A stretch of DNA of 64,000 nucleotides from Leptospira limi (GTDB taxonomy: Bacteria > Spirochaetota > Leptospiria > Leptospirales > Leptospiraceae). Both the position numbers and the translations under genes were made by a program. Below are positions 34,692 to 44,854 of this stretch, in pieces (within the stretch, counting starts at the first letter, position 1; every line of letters begins with the position of its first letter). Below the pieces are notes generated by a model. That model was given only the letters and a program-made list of their open reading frames with translations. It did not search any database and was not told where the DNA came from. Location of the stretch: assembly GCF_026151395.1 (NCBI RefSeq), contig NZ_JAMQPV010000001.1, positions 2,110,501 through 2,174,500 on the forward strand, given 5' to 3'.

Positions 34692-35861
34692 ATGAAGAAA
34701 GGGAGAAATGAACTCCTTCTAGAAGAAGAAAAAATCCTTGCTCCCTATGCCGTGAAAAGTCGTCATTCTGGCACTCGTGCATTTGTGGAACCAGAACATC
34801 CATATCGATTGCCCTTTCAAAGAGATAAGGATCGGATCATCCATTCACATGCATTCAAACGACTGGAATACAAAACACAAGTCTTTGTATACTCTGAGGG
34901 AGATCATTTTCGAAATCGTTTGACTCATACTTTAGAAGTGGCGGGAATTTCAAAAACAATTTCAAAGGTCCTTGGGCTCAATGAAGATTTAAGTGAGTCC
35001 ATCGCTCTTACACATGACTTGGGACATTCTCCTTTTGGGCATGCAGGCCAAGATGCTCTCGCAGAACTTATGAAAGAAAAGGGTGGTTTCGAACATAATA
35101 AACAATCACTTAGGGTTGTACAAAAGTTGGAGAGAAGGTATCCTGAATTTCCAGGTCTTAATTTATGCGAAGAAACTTTGCTTGGCATTATGAAACATGG
35201 TGGTGGTTACGAACCAACTAACTTACTTGCGGTGAGACGGGAAAAAGGTCCCTCTTTGGAAGCAATGATTGTCGATTCTTCGGATGAGATTACTTATTCT
35301 GCTCATGACTTGGAAGATGGATTGGAAAGTGGTTTATTAAAATTGGAAGAAGTAAAAACACTTTCCATTTGGAAACGAATCCAAGACAGTTTGCCTAAAA
35401 CCGAAAAAAATTCCGGGTCTGAAATCCATTCGATATCCCGGTCGATTGGGCGAGTATTACTGAATCTAATGGTTTCTGATTTGATTGAAACCATTCACCA
35501 AATATTGATTCAATATGATGTAAATACGAGAGAATCCATTTCGGAATTATTTGCCAAAAAAATCAAAATCGTACAATTTTCGGAAGAGTTTCAAAAAGAA
35601 TTTATCGAACTCAAACATTTTTTATTCCAAAATTTGTATAGGCATTCTGAAGTTTCCAGGATGAGTGAAAGGGGTAAAGAAATCATTTATTTACTTTTTA
35701 AACATTTTGAATCACATCCGGATTCCATCCCTGAGTCCTATCGAAACAGAGAAGAGGAAGATGGAAGGATGAGGATTATCTGTGATTATATCGCCGGTAT
35801 GACAGATCGTTATGCCATCGAAAAATTAAAACGAGAAGGGATCTTTTGGTTTCCTTATTGA
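34692..35861 (+). CDS. dgt: Deoxyguanosinetriphosphate triphosphohydrolase-like protein
   Basis: A 389-residue HD-domain dNTPase that splits dGTP (and often other dNTPs) into deoxynucleoside and triphosphate. The metal-binding HD motif is ALTHDLGHSPFGHAGQ, preceded by RLTHTLEVAGISK (first His) and followed by ITYSAHDLEDGLESG (last Asp). The N-terminal YRLPFQRDKDRIIHSHAFKRLEYKTQVF is typical of the short Dgt type. It is likely involved in dNTP pool control. Confidence 0.9.
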   Translation: MKKGRNELLLEEEKILAPYAVKSRHSGTRAFVEPEHPYRLPFQRDKDRIIHSHAFKRLEYKTQVFVYSEGDHFRNRLTHTLEVAGISKTISKVLGLNEDLSESIALTHDLGHSPFGHAGQDALAELMKEKGGFEHNKQSLRVVQKLERRYPEFPGLNLCEETLLGIMKHGGGYEPTNLLAVRREKGPSLEAMIVDSSDEITYSAHDLEDGLESGLLKLEEVKTLSIWKRIQDSLPKTEKNSGSEIHSISRSIGRVLLNLMVSDLIETIHQILIQYDVNTRESISELFAKKIKIVQFSEEFQKEFIELKHFLFQNLYRHSEVSRMSERGKEIIYLLFKHFESHPDSIPESYRNREEEDGRMRIICDYIAGMTDRYAIEKLKREGIFWFPY

Positions 35862-35913
35862 AATTATCTTTTTTTTTGCGTAAAACATTTAAATCGAAAC
35901 CTTTGAGGTAACT

Positions 35914-36522
35914 ATGTACAGTCTCTATTCCCATCCGAATTCCACTTATAGCAAACGAGTTCATATTTATATGAAGTATCGAAAATTGGAATATGAAACC
36001 ATCCATGTGGCTCTAGACAAATTGGAAAATCGGAAAAAACCATTTCTCCAAATCAATCCTTATGGAAAGGTTCCAGTTTTAAAAGATGGTGAGTTTTTAC
36101 TTTCTGAATCCTCGGCTATCATACGTTACTTAGAAGAGAAACATCAGTTTTCGAATCCACTTTTCCCGCATGATTTACAAAAAAGAGCTCTGCTCAACCA
36201 AATGGTGAACCAATGTGAATCCGAATATTGTTTTCCAAATAGTGTGGTTTACTTCTCTAAAAAATTTGTCCCGGAAGAAAAATGGGAACCAAAACGGATG
36301 AAAGATTCTTCCAAACGAATCGGAAGGCATTTGGAGATCGTTGATTCCATCCTATCCAAAGACCAATATATGTTTGCAAATCAATTTGGACTTTTGGAAA
36401 TCCTTTACGCTCCTTTTATTGAACACAACCAAATGATGGATACAAATACTCCTGATTCGGTCGAAAATTGGATCAAACGAGTGATGGAAGAACGAGCAGT
36501 GAAAGATGTGCTCGGCACGTAA
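35914..36522 (+). CDS. Glutathione S-transferase family protein
   Basis: A 202-residue GST-fold protein: N-terminal thioredoxin-like domain (1-80, with YSHPNSTYSKRVHIYMKY, NPYGKVPVLKDG and SESSAIIRYLEEK, the glutathione gamma-glutamyl site) and a C-terminal helical domain. The catalytic residue near SHPNSTYS would be a Ser or Tyr. It probably acts in detoxification or maleylacetoacetate-type isomerisation; the substrate is unknown. It follows dgt by about 50 bases. Confidence 0.85.
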   Translation: MYSLYSHPNSTYSKRVHIYMKYRKLEYETIHVALDKLENRKKPFLQINPYGKVPVLKDGEFLLSESSAIIRYLEEKHQFSNPLFPHDLQKRALLNQMVNQCESEYCFPNSVVYFSKKFVPEEKWEPKRMKDSSKRIGRHLEIVDSILSKDQYMFANQFGLLEILYAPFIEHNQMMDTNTPDSVENWIKRVMEERAVKDVLGT

Positions 36523-36542
36523 CCTGCGTTAACTGAAGCTCT

Positions 36543-37136
36543 TTAGACAGTAAGGAAGTAACCTTGTAATTTGTTTGAGAGTTCTCGCCAATGGTTGGCC
36601 CATTCGCTAGAACCTTTTGGGCCTACTGTATTTGTCACAGCTAAATAGGCGGTGACTGGGATATTGAACTCGTTTGCCACTTTTGTGAGTCCAAATAACT
36701 CTAGGTTTTCAAACGAGAGTGTTTTCCAATTTTCATCGGGTGGTGATTCCATTGTATGGAGTGTGATACAAGTTGGGGCATTACAAATGCCACTGGAAAA
36801 CATAGGATCTGGTAGGAGAGGAAAGGATTGTGGTGAGTGTGGAAGTTGTTTGGCAAAACCTAAACTTGCTCCGAGTTCCCATGAACAAACAGAGTTTGGA
36901 GAAACAATTGTATTAGGTTTGGTATCAGACCAAGGGTAAACACCACAGGATCCTAAAAACACAATGTTTCGAATCTGTGGGTTTTGGTTTAAGTAAACAA
37001 ACAATTGGATAGCCTGTTCTAAATTTCCAATTCCCATCTCCCTTACATTTGGAAATTGGGGATGGTTCTTTAAAAGATTTACCTCTCCTTCAAAGGCTCC
37101 AGTCACTAAAGTTTGTTTTGGGTCAAATGGTAACAA
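36543..37136 (-). CDS. Nucleoside phosphorylase-like protein
   Basis: A 197-residue protein similar in layout to the PNP/MTA-nucleosidase superfamily: [12 protein letters not shown] near the N-terminus, [11 protein letters not shown] (the glycine-rich strand) and [32 protein letters not shown] (the E-x-E/ME-like purine and ribose site). It is shorter than usual (about 230), and the typical phosphate-binding motif is not obvious. It could be a futalosine hydrolase relative or a degenerate member. The start overlaps the argC 3' end by 14 bases, so the two are co-transcribed. Confidence 0.6.
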   Translation of the reverse strand: MLPFDPKQTLVTGAFEGEVNLLKNHPQFPNVREMGIGNLEQAIQLFVYLNQNPQIRNIVFLGSCGVYPWSDTKPNTIVSPNSVCSWELGASLGFAKQLPHSPQSFPLLPDPMFSSGICNAPTCITLHTMESPPDENWKTLSFENLELFGLTKVANEFNIPVTAYLAVTNTVGPKGSSEWANHWRELSNKLQGYFLTV

Positions 37137-38145
37137 GGCCTAAGGTTTCCGGATAACCAAACATTAAATTCAGGTTTTGTAATGCTTGTCCTGCAGCTCC
37201 TTTGACTAAATTATCAAGAGCAGTTACGAGAACTAACGTATTTCCTTTTGTGGTGACTCCAATGTCTAAAAAGTTTGTGTTTTGTACCTTTCTGATTTCA
37301 ATTTCTTCTGGAGTTTCGTAAAAACGAATGAAGGTTTCTTTCTCTGCTACCGATTGGATTTTTTCTTTTACTTCTTTTGGATCGACTGGGTTTTCGAACG
37401 TGATATAAATCGTTGCCAAAATGCCTCGGTAAACAGGGAGTAGGTGAGGAGTGAAATGGATTTTTTTAGGATCTGATCCAACAAAAGAATATTCTTCCAT
37501 TTCTGGTTCATGTTGGTGGCTTAATACTTTATAGGCTCTGAAATTTTCATAAACATGAGTATATGCATATTTAATTTCTTCAGTCCTTCCTCCAGCACCA
37601 CTTACACCAGATTTCGCATCAACAATGACAGGACCTTGGATTTTTTTTCTAAGATTTCCTAAAATAGCAATCGGTAAGATGGCAGAGGTTGCAAAACAAC
37701 CTGGGTTGGAAATGAAGTTTGCATTTTTAATTTTTTCACGGAATAATTCGGGAAGACCAAATACAACCTTGTCCATCCATTCAAACTTTGTGTGTTTGAA
37801 TTTGTATGCTGATTCAAATTGGTTTTGGTCGTGGAGTCGAAATGTTCCCGATAAATCAATAACCTTTTTCCCTTCCATTAAAAACTCAGGTGCCTTTTCT
37901 AAAGAAACTTCATTGGGAGTTGCAAGGACAATATGAGCATCCTCTGGAATGGGTGCATCGTGTTTTTGGAACCTTAAGTCTGGTAAGTGGGATTGGTCTG
38001 GAAAAACCTCACGGATGTGTTTTCCATCAACTTGATTGGAAGTAATATGAACGACTTGGAGATGTGGGTGGTGAGCCAGTAATCCTACTAACTCTTTGCC
38101 AGTAAGCCCACCTGCACCTATGATTGCAATTTTTGTTTGTTTCAT
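37123..38145 (-). CDS. argC: N-acetyl-gamma-glutamyl-phosphate reductase
   Basis: ArgC reduces N-acetylglutamyl phosphate to the semialdehyde, the third step of arginine synthesis. The 340-residue protein has the NADP fold start [19 protein letters not shown], the catalytic [11 protein letters not shown] (Cys about 150), [10 protein letters not shown] and HQHEPEME. The length is normal for type 1 ArgC. The next gene overlaps its stop region by 14 bases. Confidence 0.94.
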   Translation of the reverse strand: MKQTKIAIIGAGGLTGKELVGLLAHHPHLQVVHITSNQVDGKHIREVFPDQSHLPDLRFQKHDAPIPEDAHIVLATPNEVSLEKAPEFLMEGKKVIDLSGTFRLHDQNQFESAYKFKHTKFEWMDKVVFGLPELFREKIKNANFISNPGCFATSAILPIAILGNLRKKIQGPVIVDAKSGVSGAGGRTEEIKYAYTHVYENFRAYKVLSHQHEPEMEEYSFVGSDPKKIHFTPHLLPVYRGILATIYITFENPVDPKEVKEKIQSVAEKETFIRFYETPEEIEIRKVQNTNFLDIGVTTKGNTLVLVTALDNLVKGAAGQALQNLNLMFGYPETLGLVTI

Positions 38146-38258
38146 ATTTGGGAACCTAATCCAAGATTTTCGGACAATCCTCCTATGTCAAATGGCTCTG
38201 TAAGAGAAATGCTTGATTTTCCTAATCTAAGCGAATGTAATAATCAGACAAAAAACTT

Positions 38259-39854
38259 ATGGTCACATCATCCAATTTACTTGAGCAGTTTGCAAGCCAA
38301 ATGAAATCAAAAGGGCTTTTGATTTTGATTTCAATCCGAATGGTGATCGCGTGGATTGCAGTGATAGCCTCAGTTTTGAATTTTGGCAAACCTCCATTTT
38401 TAATCGCAATAGTTTGTGCCTTATATTTTTTAATCAGTTCTTACCTTGGGAAAAGGTTCATACAGAACGAAAGAGCGAATAAACTTTCGAATCCGACGAT
38501 TATGTTTTTTTTAATGGTGGATTACCTGGTTTTACTTTCAGGATTTTATTTCGCGATTTTTTTGCACCCACCAGGGTTAAAAGCCTTACCCATCCAAAAT
38601 TCAATTTTTTTTACTTTGTTTTTTTTATACCAACTCTACATCTCCTTTTTCCTTCACCGAACATTTTCAATGGTGATGGGAATTGTTGTCATCTTTGGCT
38701 ATCTAGGTGGTATGTATGTTGCTTACCTAGGAGGAACTGACATTGATTTTGGTTACCAACTCACTCCACAGGGTCCGAATCGAATTGTTTTTGTTTTGGA
38801 AATTCTGAAAGTCATACTACTATTTGCAAAGACAGTTTGTATTGTTAAATTGGTTTCCTTTTTACTCGATATATTAGAAAACAATAACCAAAAATTATCA
38901 GAAGAATTAAACCAAAGGGAAACTAGTTTGATACAGAATGATCGACTTGTAACACTTGGGTCCCTTGCATCGAACGTTGCTCACGAAATCAAAAATCCAC
39001 TTGCTGGCATTAAATCTATGGTTTCTTACCTTTTGAGTGAAGAACAAAATTATCTTACAAACAAAGACCCACTATGGTATGAAAAGGAAAAACAAATTCG
39101 TTGGAAACACCGATCAAAAAAAGAAAAAAGGGAGGAGTTAGATGTAATTCTCGAACTATTTCCTTTTCTCGAACGCCAAGATCGTTTTTATTTTGCAGAT
39201 CGTTGTATCGAACTTGGTATTGATTATAAAAGTTTTGAAGGGATTTTGGGAGAAGACAAAACATCCTGGGATTTTATTTTTTTATGGTTAAAATACAAAA
39301 CCATGGAGAATGCAAGTTTACTAATCACAAATGCAATTGATCGAACGGAAAAAGTAATCTCAACCTTCCAACAATTTTCAGAACCATATGCAGATAAAGA
39401 AAAATCATACGTTCGTATAGGCAATGGAATTCGTGATATTCTTATTTTATATAACCAGTATTGGGAAATGAGCCGGCTGCTTGTTACGGAAATTGATGAC
39501 CAAATCGTAACCTATGTAAATGAAGCATCAATGAAATTGGTGTGGTCCCATTTGATTTTTAATGCCATCCAAGCCACAGAACCAAAAACGGGAGAAATCA
39601 AAGTGAAAGTATCCTCTGGTAAGTCAGAAACGATTGAAATCAGAATCATCGATAATGGGACTGGAATTCCAAACGACTTACAAAAAAATATTTTCCAACC
39701 TTTTTTTACAACCAAGGAGAAGGGGGAAGGCATTGGACTTGGTCTTTTCATTTGCAAAACGATTATTACGGAACAAAATGGAACCATCTCCTTTGTGTCC
39801 ATTCCTGGGAAAACGGAATTCATTGTGAACTTGCCAATAAGGAAATCGAATTAA
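38259..39854 (+). CDS. Membrane sensor histidine kinase with insertion in the dimerisation domain
   Basis: A 531-residue kinase with about six transmembrane helices (about 18-205), a short linker, an H-box SNVAHEIKNPLAGIKSM (His242) and an ATPase domain (N-box HLIFNAIQAT about 440, G1 DNGTGIP, G2 EGIGLGLFICK). Between the first and the second helix of the dimerisation domain (about 262-347) lies an extra segment of about 85 residues, charged, with WKHRSKKEKREELD and ELFPFLERQDRFYFA. No receiver is fused, and no response regulator is adjacent. It is followed at 17 bases by the heme lipoprotein gene and then the hybrid kinase. Confidence 0.85.
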   Translation: MVTSSNLLEQFASQMKSKGLLILISIRMVIAWIAVIASVLNFGKPPFLIAIVCALYFLISSYLGKRFIQNERANKLSNPTIMFFLMVDYLVLLSGFYFAIFLHPPGLKALPIQNSIFFTLFFLYQLYISFFLHRTFSMVMGIVVIFGYLGGMYVAYLGGTDIDFGYQLTPQGPNRIVFVLEILKVILLFAKTVCIVKLVSFLLDILENNNQKLSEELNQRETSLIQNDRLVTLGSLASNVAHEIKNPLAGIKSMVSYLLSEEQNYLTNKDPLWYEKEKQIRWKHRSKKEKREELDVILELFPFLERQDRFYFADRCIELGIDYKSFEGILGEDKTSWDFIFLWLKYKTMENASLLITNAIDRTEKVISTFQQFSEPYADKEKSYVRIGNGIRDILILYNQYWEMSRLLVTEIDDQIVTYVNEASMKLVWSHLIFNAIQATEPKTGEIKVKVSSGKSETIEIRIIDNGTGIPNDLQKNIFQPFFTTKEKGEGIGLGLFICKTIITEQNGTISFVSIPGKTEFIVNLPIRKSN

Positions 39855-39871
39855 ATTCCAAAGGATTAATT

Positions 39872-40429
39872 ATGAACCAGATCAAATTAAAAATGTTAGT
39901 AGTTCTCCTGTTCCTAATCCCTTTTTCCCATTGCCAAAAAGAAACTATGAATTATGAATCATTGGCAATTCAAATTACGAATGAAGCAAAATCCAATTTA
40001 CAAAAAAAACTTTCGACTGCTATGTCTGAAGGAGGGACCACATCTGCCATTCCTTTCTGCAAACAAAATGCCTTAGGTTTCACGGCGAAAATGGGAATGG
40101 CAAACAATGTTACATTAAAACGTGTGACGGATAGACCTCGTAATGAGAAAAACCTTCTTTCCCCCGAAGAGGTTTTGGTATTTAAGGAAATCCAAAAGCA
40201 GAAATCGAGTGCAGGTGTATTTCCGAGTCGAGTTGTCTCGTCTGATACGAATGTGACAGTGTATGTCCCAATTCCCTTTATGGGACAATGTGTTCCCTGC
40301 CATGGAAAAAAAGAAGAAATGCAAAACGAAACCAAAACAACCTTAAATAAACTTTACCCAAATGATATGGCAACCAATTACCAAATTGGAGATCTGCGTG
40401 GACTCTTTGTTGTCATTTTCAAGAATTGA
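39872..40429 (+). CDS. DUF3365 (Tll0287-like) c-type heme lipoprotein
   Basis: A 185-residue lipoprotein (lipobox-like IPFSHC, Cys21) of the DUF3365/Tll0287 family, with the IPFCKQNALGF segment and one heme-binding CVPCHG (Cys140, Cys143, His144). Such domains hold a covalent heme c and are often fused to or placed with signal transduction proteins, suggesting a redox, oxygen or NO sensing role. The heme ligand domain would face the periplasm. AAGGA before ATG 39872 supports this start. It sits between two histidine kinases with 17-base gaps, which argues for a joint signalling operon. Confidence 0.82.
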   Translation: MNQIKLKMLVVLLFLIPFSHCQKETMNYESLAIQITNEAKSNLQKKLSTAMSEGGTTSAIPFCKQNALGFTAKMGMANNVTLKRVTDRPRNEKNLLSPEEVLVFKEIQKQKSSAGVFPSRVVSSDTNVTVYVPIPFMGQCVPCHGKKEEMQNETKTTLNKLYPNDMATNYQIGDLRGLFVVIFKN

Positions 40430-40446
40430 AGTTCTGCAGATAAACT

Positions 40447-43191
40447 ATGATAAGTCCAGTCAAATTCATCGCAAACAAACCAGAGTTATGTGAATTTGTA
40501 TTTGAAAAAGCTTCTTTCGGATTTTTAGTATGGGACACAAACGTGGGCATTGTGTACCCAAGTCCAGTGGCAACAAAATCAATGGGGCTTACCATCGACC
40601 AACCATTCCCGGAGGAATGTATTTTAACCCACTCTGGTACTAAGATACATTCCGAAAAAGCAGGTACCGATTCCATTCTAGGTAGAATTTGTTTTGATCC
40701 TAGCAGTAGTGCAGGTTTTCCTTTTCGGATCCATACGAAAGAATTCTATGATTTAGGTAAAAAATTTATTTTGTTAGCCCTGGACTCTGTTTCAGAAGGA
40801 AAAGAAAAAATATTCCCTCCCATTTTACAATCTTTAGAAATTTCTAGAGATTTATTTACATCTTCCTTTCGGTATTCGAATATTGGAATGGATATCTCAA
40901 ATCCACATGGAGAGATGATAGAAGTTAATCCTATTTTTTGCGAATGGCTTGGTTACCAAGCTGAAGAGTTAAAAGAAAAAACTTTATCGGAATTTACACA
41001 CCCCGATGATCTTGCAGTGGAATTAGCATACTTAGAGAAATTAAATAGAGGGCTCATACCAAGTTTCCAAATTAAAAAACGTTACCTAACGAAAGACAAC
41101 CAAACCATTTGGGCAATACTTAATAAATCTATCATACGTGATCATTTAGGAAATCCCATCTATTATTTGGCTCAAACCTTAAATATCACAGATTCCATCC
41201 AATCCGAAATGGAACTACGATCCATCTCACGGTTGTTAGACCAGATGGCAAATTTAGCAAAAATTGGAGGTTGGGATTTAGATTTAAAAACAAACCAAGC
41301 CAATTGGACCAATGTAACAAAACGAATCCATGAAGTCAGTGATGACTTTGTTCCAAGCGTAGAAACGGGATTACAATTTTATCATAGTGAAGAAAGTCGA
41401 AATAAAATCACAAATGCAGTACAAGAACTTTTGGAAACTGGAAAAGAATATGATTTAGAGTTGGAAATGGTGACTGCAAAGGGTAACCAAACATGGATTA
41501 GAACCATTGGTCGGGCAGAATATGAAGATGACCGAGTTGTAAAAATCTATGGTATCATCCAAGACATCAACGAAAGAAAAAAATGGGAAATGGCATTGGC
41601 TTCGCAAACTGCGATTTTATGGTCATTTGTCGAACATGCTCCTGCAGCCGTTGCCATGCTTGACCAAGAGATGCGATACGTTGCGCTCAGCCAAAGGTGG
41701 ATTGATGATTATAAAATCCCTCTCACCAAAGAAGAAATCATAGGTAAATGCCATTATGAAATTTTTCCCAACATTGGAGAGGAATGGAAAAATATCCATT
41801 CTCGTGGTTTAAAAGGTGAAATTTTAAAAAGAGATGAAGATATTTGGCGGCCACCTGGTTGGGGAAAAGACCAAGTGATCCAATGGGAAATTCGGCCTTG
41901 GAGTTTACTTTCGGGTGGAATTGGTGGTATTTTGATGTTCACAAGAGATATTACTGAATCTTATGAAACCAAACTTGAGTTAAAACATGCAAAGGAATTG
42001 GCGGAAAATGCCTACAGTGCCAAATCAGAATTTTTAGCGAATATGAGTCATGAGATTCGAACACCTCTGAATGGTATTATTGGTTATTCGGACTTACTTG
42101 CAGAAACTTTGGTTGATACTTCTTTCAATGAATATGCTCAAATCGTAAAACAATCAGCACATACTCTTTTGAATATCGTAAATGATATATTAGATTTTTC
42201 AAAGGCGGAAGCAGGAAAATTACAATTAGCAGAAGAGGCTAATGACTTAAAAAAATTAGTTCTAGAAGCGATCAAAATTATGGATATCCAAGCAATTATA
42301 AAAGGTTTAGATATCAGATTGTTTATTGATGAAAACATTCCGCAAACTTTAATGTTCGATTCCAATCGATTGCGGCAGGTTCTTTTGAATTTAATTGGAA
42401 ATGCAATTAAATTTACCGAAAAAGGTTTTATCGAATGTAGGCTTGTCCGTTTGGATACAAGTGAAGAAAATGAAGTTAAAATTAGAATTTCTGTAAAAGA
42501 TACAGGGATTGGAATCGCAAAAGAAAACCAAAAGAAAATTTTTGATTCGTTTACACAGGAAGATTTTTCCACAACACGAAAGTTTGGTGGGACAGGTCTT
42601 GGTCTTGCAATTTGTAAGCAACTTTTAAGTTTGATGAAATCAAATTTAAAATTGAATAGTGAAGTTGGAGAAGGGAGTGAATTTTATTTTGAGATTCCAT
42701 TTCGTATTCCAGAACATGATCCAATTTTACAAAAAGAATCGATAGTAACAACAATTGAATCGAAAGGATTTTCAGATTCCAATACAAAGGAACAGACGAT
42801 AAAAATATTGGTGGTAGAGGATAACGCAGTCAATATGGGTTTGATGAAAAATTTCATCAAACGAATTATAGACGATGCATTGATTCTCGAAGCTGAGAAT
42901 GGCGAGGAAGCAATTGCTGTATTTCAAAAAGAATCTCCTAACTTAATCCTTATGGACATACAAATGCCGATTAAAAATGGATATGATGCAACAATCGAAA
43001 TTCGAAAAATTCATAAAGGGAAAGAAATACCCATCATTGCCGTTACAGCGGGAATCATTGCAGGTGAAAAAGAAAAATGTTTTGAAGTGGGAATGAATGA
43101 TTATTTGAGTAAACCAATTCAAAAAGAAAATCTAAAACAAATGCTTTTAAAATGGTTAGATACTATAAACTCAAGTATCAAATCGAAATAA
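40447..43191 (+). CDS. PAS-rich hybrid histidine kinase
   Basis: A 914-residue soluble kinase: an N-terminal domain (about 1-125) that looks like a degenerate PAS, then three PAS domains (about 140-255, 260-380, 390-515), HisKA with FLANMSHEIRTPLNGIIGYS (about 530-595), HATPase (about 635-755, N-box NLIGNAIKFTE, DTGIGI, GGTGLGLAI) and a C-terminal receiver (about 785-905) with ILVVEDNAVN, phospho-Asp in LILMDIQMP and Lys in YLSKPI. No transmembrane segment is seen. It probably takes its signal from the cytoplasm, or from the heme lipoprotein/kinase upstream. It converges with the porin gene, 21 bases overlapping. Confidence 0.88.
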   Translation: MISPVKFIANKPELCEFVFEKASFGFLVWDTNVGIVYPSPVATKSMGLTIDQPFPEECILTHSGTKIHSEKAGTDSILGRICFDPSSSAGFPFRIHTKEFYDLGKKFILLALDSVSEGKEKIFPPILQSLEISRDLFTSSFRYSNIGMDISNPHGEMIEVNPIFCEWLGYQAEELKEKTLSEFTHPDDLAVELAYLEKLNRGLIPSFQIKKRYLTKDNQTIWAILNKSIIRDHLGNPIYYLAQTLNITDSIQSEMELRSISRLLDQMANLAKIGGWDLDLKTNQANWTNVTKRIHEVSDDFVPSVETGLQFYHSEESRNKITNAVQELLETGKEYDLELEMVTAKGNQTWIRTIGRAEYEDDRVVKIYGIIQDINERKKWEMALASQTAILWSFVEHAPAAVAMLDQEMRYVALSQRWIDDYKIPLTKEEIIGKCHYEIFPNIGEEWKNIHSRGLKGEILKRDEDIWRPPGWGKDQVIQWEIRPWSLLSGGIGGILMFTRDITESYETKLELKHAKELAENAYSAKSEFLANMSHEIRTPLNGIIGYSDLLAETLVDTSFNEYAQIVKQSAHTLLNIVNDILDFSKAEAGKLQLAEEANDLKKLVLEAIKIMDIQAIIKGLDIRLFIDENIPQTLMFDSNRLRQVLLNLIGNAIKFTEKGFIECRLVRLDTSEENEVKIRISVKDTGIGIAKENQKKIFDSFTQEDFSTTRKFGGTGLGLAICKQLLSLMKSNLKLNSEVGEGSEFYFEIPFRIPEHDPILQKESIVTTIESKGFSDSNTKEQTIKILVVEDNAVNMGLMKNFIKRIIDDALILEAENGEEAIAVFQKESPNLILMDIQMPIKNGYDATIEIRKIHKGKEIPIIAVTAGIIAGEKEKCFEVGMNDYLSKPIQKENLKQMLLKWLDTINSSIKSK

Positions 43192-44742
43192 ACCGCCGAG
43201 GCGGATCATGAATGATTCTGAAACAGCACTGGGTCTGCTAGACTGGTTCCCAGGGTCCCGTAATTCTCCTGTTTGCGAAATGGGATCATAACTACCGATA
43301 TGAGCTGATACACCTGAATAACGATCTACATCTTTGTAGTAGGTGCGAAATACATCTGTTTGTAAGAAAAAACGAATTCGTTCTTCTGGATCATAATTCA
43401 TCCGAATACCATAATTCAAATTTTCCCTTATGGATCCCATAATTTTGGGATTAGAGGTCCATTGGAACTGATCGGAACGGCTGGTTGGGAGGGAATTAAA
43501 ATCAGCACCTACAAGTATTTCCGGATTTGTGATTTTGGAGATACCAGCATGAAGGCCTAAACCAAACTGTTTTGTGAAATCATAATTCAAACTGAGAAAT
43601 CCACTGACTTCTTTCGGAGATTCAAATTTTCGTTTGGTATTTGCTTTTGCATCATTGGCAAACCCACCTGATAAAAATCCAAGGTTACTATCCGAAAAAG
43701 TTTCACCATAAGTAGTTGATTGGAATGGTGCGATACCAGAGGCAGTAATGGATGTTAGGTTTGTGCCATAAGAGATTTCACCTCTTGATTCAAATTTCCC
43801 TTGTTTCCAAACAAATCCAAAGGAAACACCACCGGAATCGAGTATGGTTCTTTGGTTGGCAGTTTGGTTTGCGATTGTTTTTGAGAGTGATGGGTTAGGA
43901 TCAATCGTTTGGTCTGGATAAAGAGGCAAACCATCCCTTGACGAATCTGTTTTGGGATCACTTACTTTCAGTTTGGTGCCAATTGCCGAAGTCGTGAAAA
44001 GTAAATTGGTGGAAGGGATCCAATCCAATCGAACTGTGATGGTTGGCATCGAGTTCCTTTCAATATTGGTTTTTACATTTGGATCATTATGGAATCCTGT
44101 TGTCCCTATGGCAGAACCAAACTTGAATTCTCCTAGTTTGTACCAAAGTCCAATTTGTTCTCTTTGCCAACCAATATTACCAGAAGCTGACATAAAGGCA
44201 CTCGCGTTATAAGATTGAGGGAATACACCTGCAAACATATCCCATGTTCTCCCGAGAAAAAATTGTAAATTGGAACTGGGATTGTATTGGAAATACATTT
44301 GTCTGACCCTCGGTTTTGTTTCTGCACCAGCAGTACTTTTTGTAAGATCTACAAAATCTGCTTCGAAGATAGCTTTTGCTTTTGCGCCATAACTGATCTC
44401 TGCACCAAGTAAAGAGCTGGTAGGGTAAATCCCCGAACGAGGTTCGGAATCCCTTGCTTGTACTTGCCTTTTGGCAACTGTGGGACCAACTAAATTATCA
44501 AATCCAAACGATAAAACAGAATGATTGGCATATGCAAAATCTGTTTTTAACATTCCGGTCAAACGGTAACTGATTTCACCTGGCGCTGTTTGTTGGCCTT
44601 GCGCCGATTCTAAAGTTTTTGCAGGATAAAGAGTGGTTGGATCCTTAGATACAGCCTCATCTTTCTCTTTTGTTTCCGCAATGATACTTGATTGCATTGT
44701 AATGATCAATCCCAAGAAAAGAATATAAAAAAGTAACTTCAT
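43171..44742 (-). CDS. Outer-membrane porin, DcaP-like
   Basis: A 523-residue exported protein: signal peptide (about 1-22) and a barrel of many amphipathic strands with aromatic girdles, for example YRLTGMLKTDFAYA, FEADFVD, QMYFQYN and FFLGRTWDMFAG, ending MIRLGGLFRFDT. The segment YFQYNPSSNLQFFLGRTWDMFA is characteristic of the DcaP-like trimeric porins. It probably mediates uptake of a small solute across the outer membrane. It is convergent with the hybrid kinase gene, with an overlap of 21 bases at the 3' ends. Confidence 0.78.
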   Translation of the reverse strand: MKLLFYILFLGLIITMQSSIIAETKEKDEAVSKDPTTLYPAKTLESAQGQQTAPGEISYRLTGMLKTDFAYANHSVLSFGFDNLVGPTVAKRQVQARDSEPRSGIYPTSSLLGAEISYGAKAKAIFEADFVDLTKSTAGAETKPRVRQMYFQYNPSSNLQFFLGRTWDMFAGVFPQSYNASAFMSASGNIGWQREQIGLWYKLGEFKFGSAIGTTGFHNDPNVKTNIERNSMPTITVRLDWIPSTNLLFTTSAIGTKLKVSDPKTDSSRDGLPLYPDQTIDPNPSLSKTIANQTANQRTILDSGGVSFGFVWKQGKFESRGEISYGTNLTSITASGIAPFQSTTYGETFSDSNLGFLSGGFANDAKANTKRKFESPKEVSGFLSLNYDFTKQFGLGLHAGISKITNPEILVGADFNSLPTSRSDQFQWTSNPKIMGSIRENLNYGIRMNYDPEERIRFFLQTDVFRTYYKDVDRYSGVSAHIGSYDPISQTGELRDPGNQSSRPSAVSESFMIRLGGLFRFDT

Positions 44743-44854
44743 GTTTTATTTTTTCCTTGTGACATTGGATGCAAAAATGTTAGAACACTTTATACTAGAT
44801 GCTTTGTTTTAGCAAGAAAACATTCTAAAATTCTTTCGATAGGATTCACAATTT

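Noticed and set aside
36543..37136. Assignment as mqnB (futalosine hydrolase)
   Set aside because: Only superfamily-level marks are visible and the protein is short; no menaquinone gene is nearby.
43192..43203. CCGCC-GA-GGCGG palindrome at the end of the porin gene as a terminator
   Set aside because: Loop of two bases and no T run; it lies in coding sequence.
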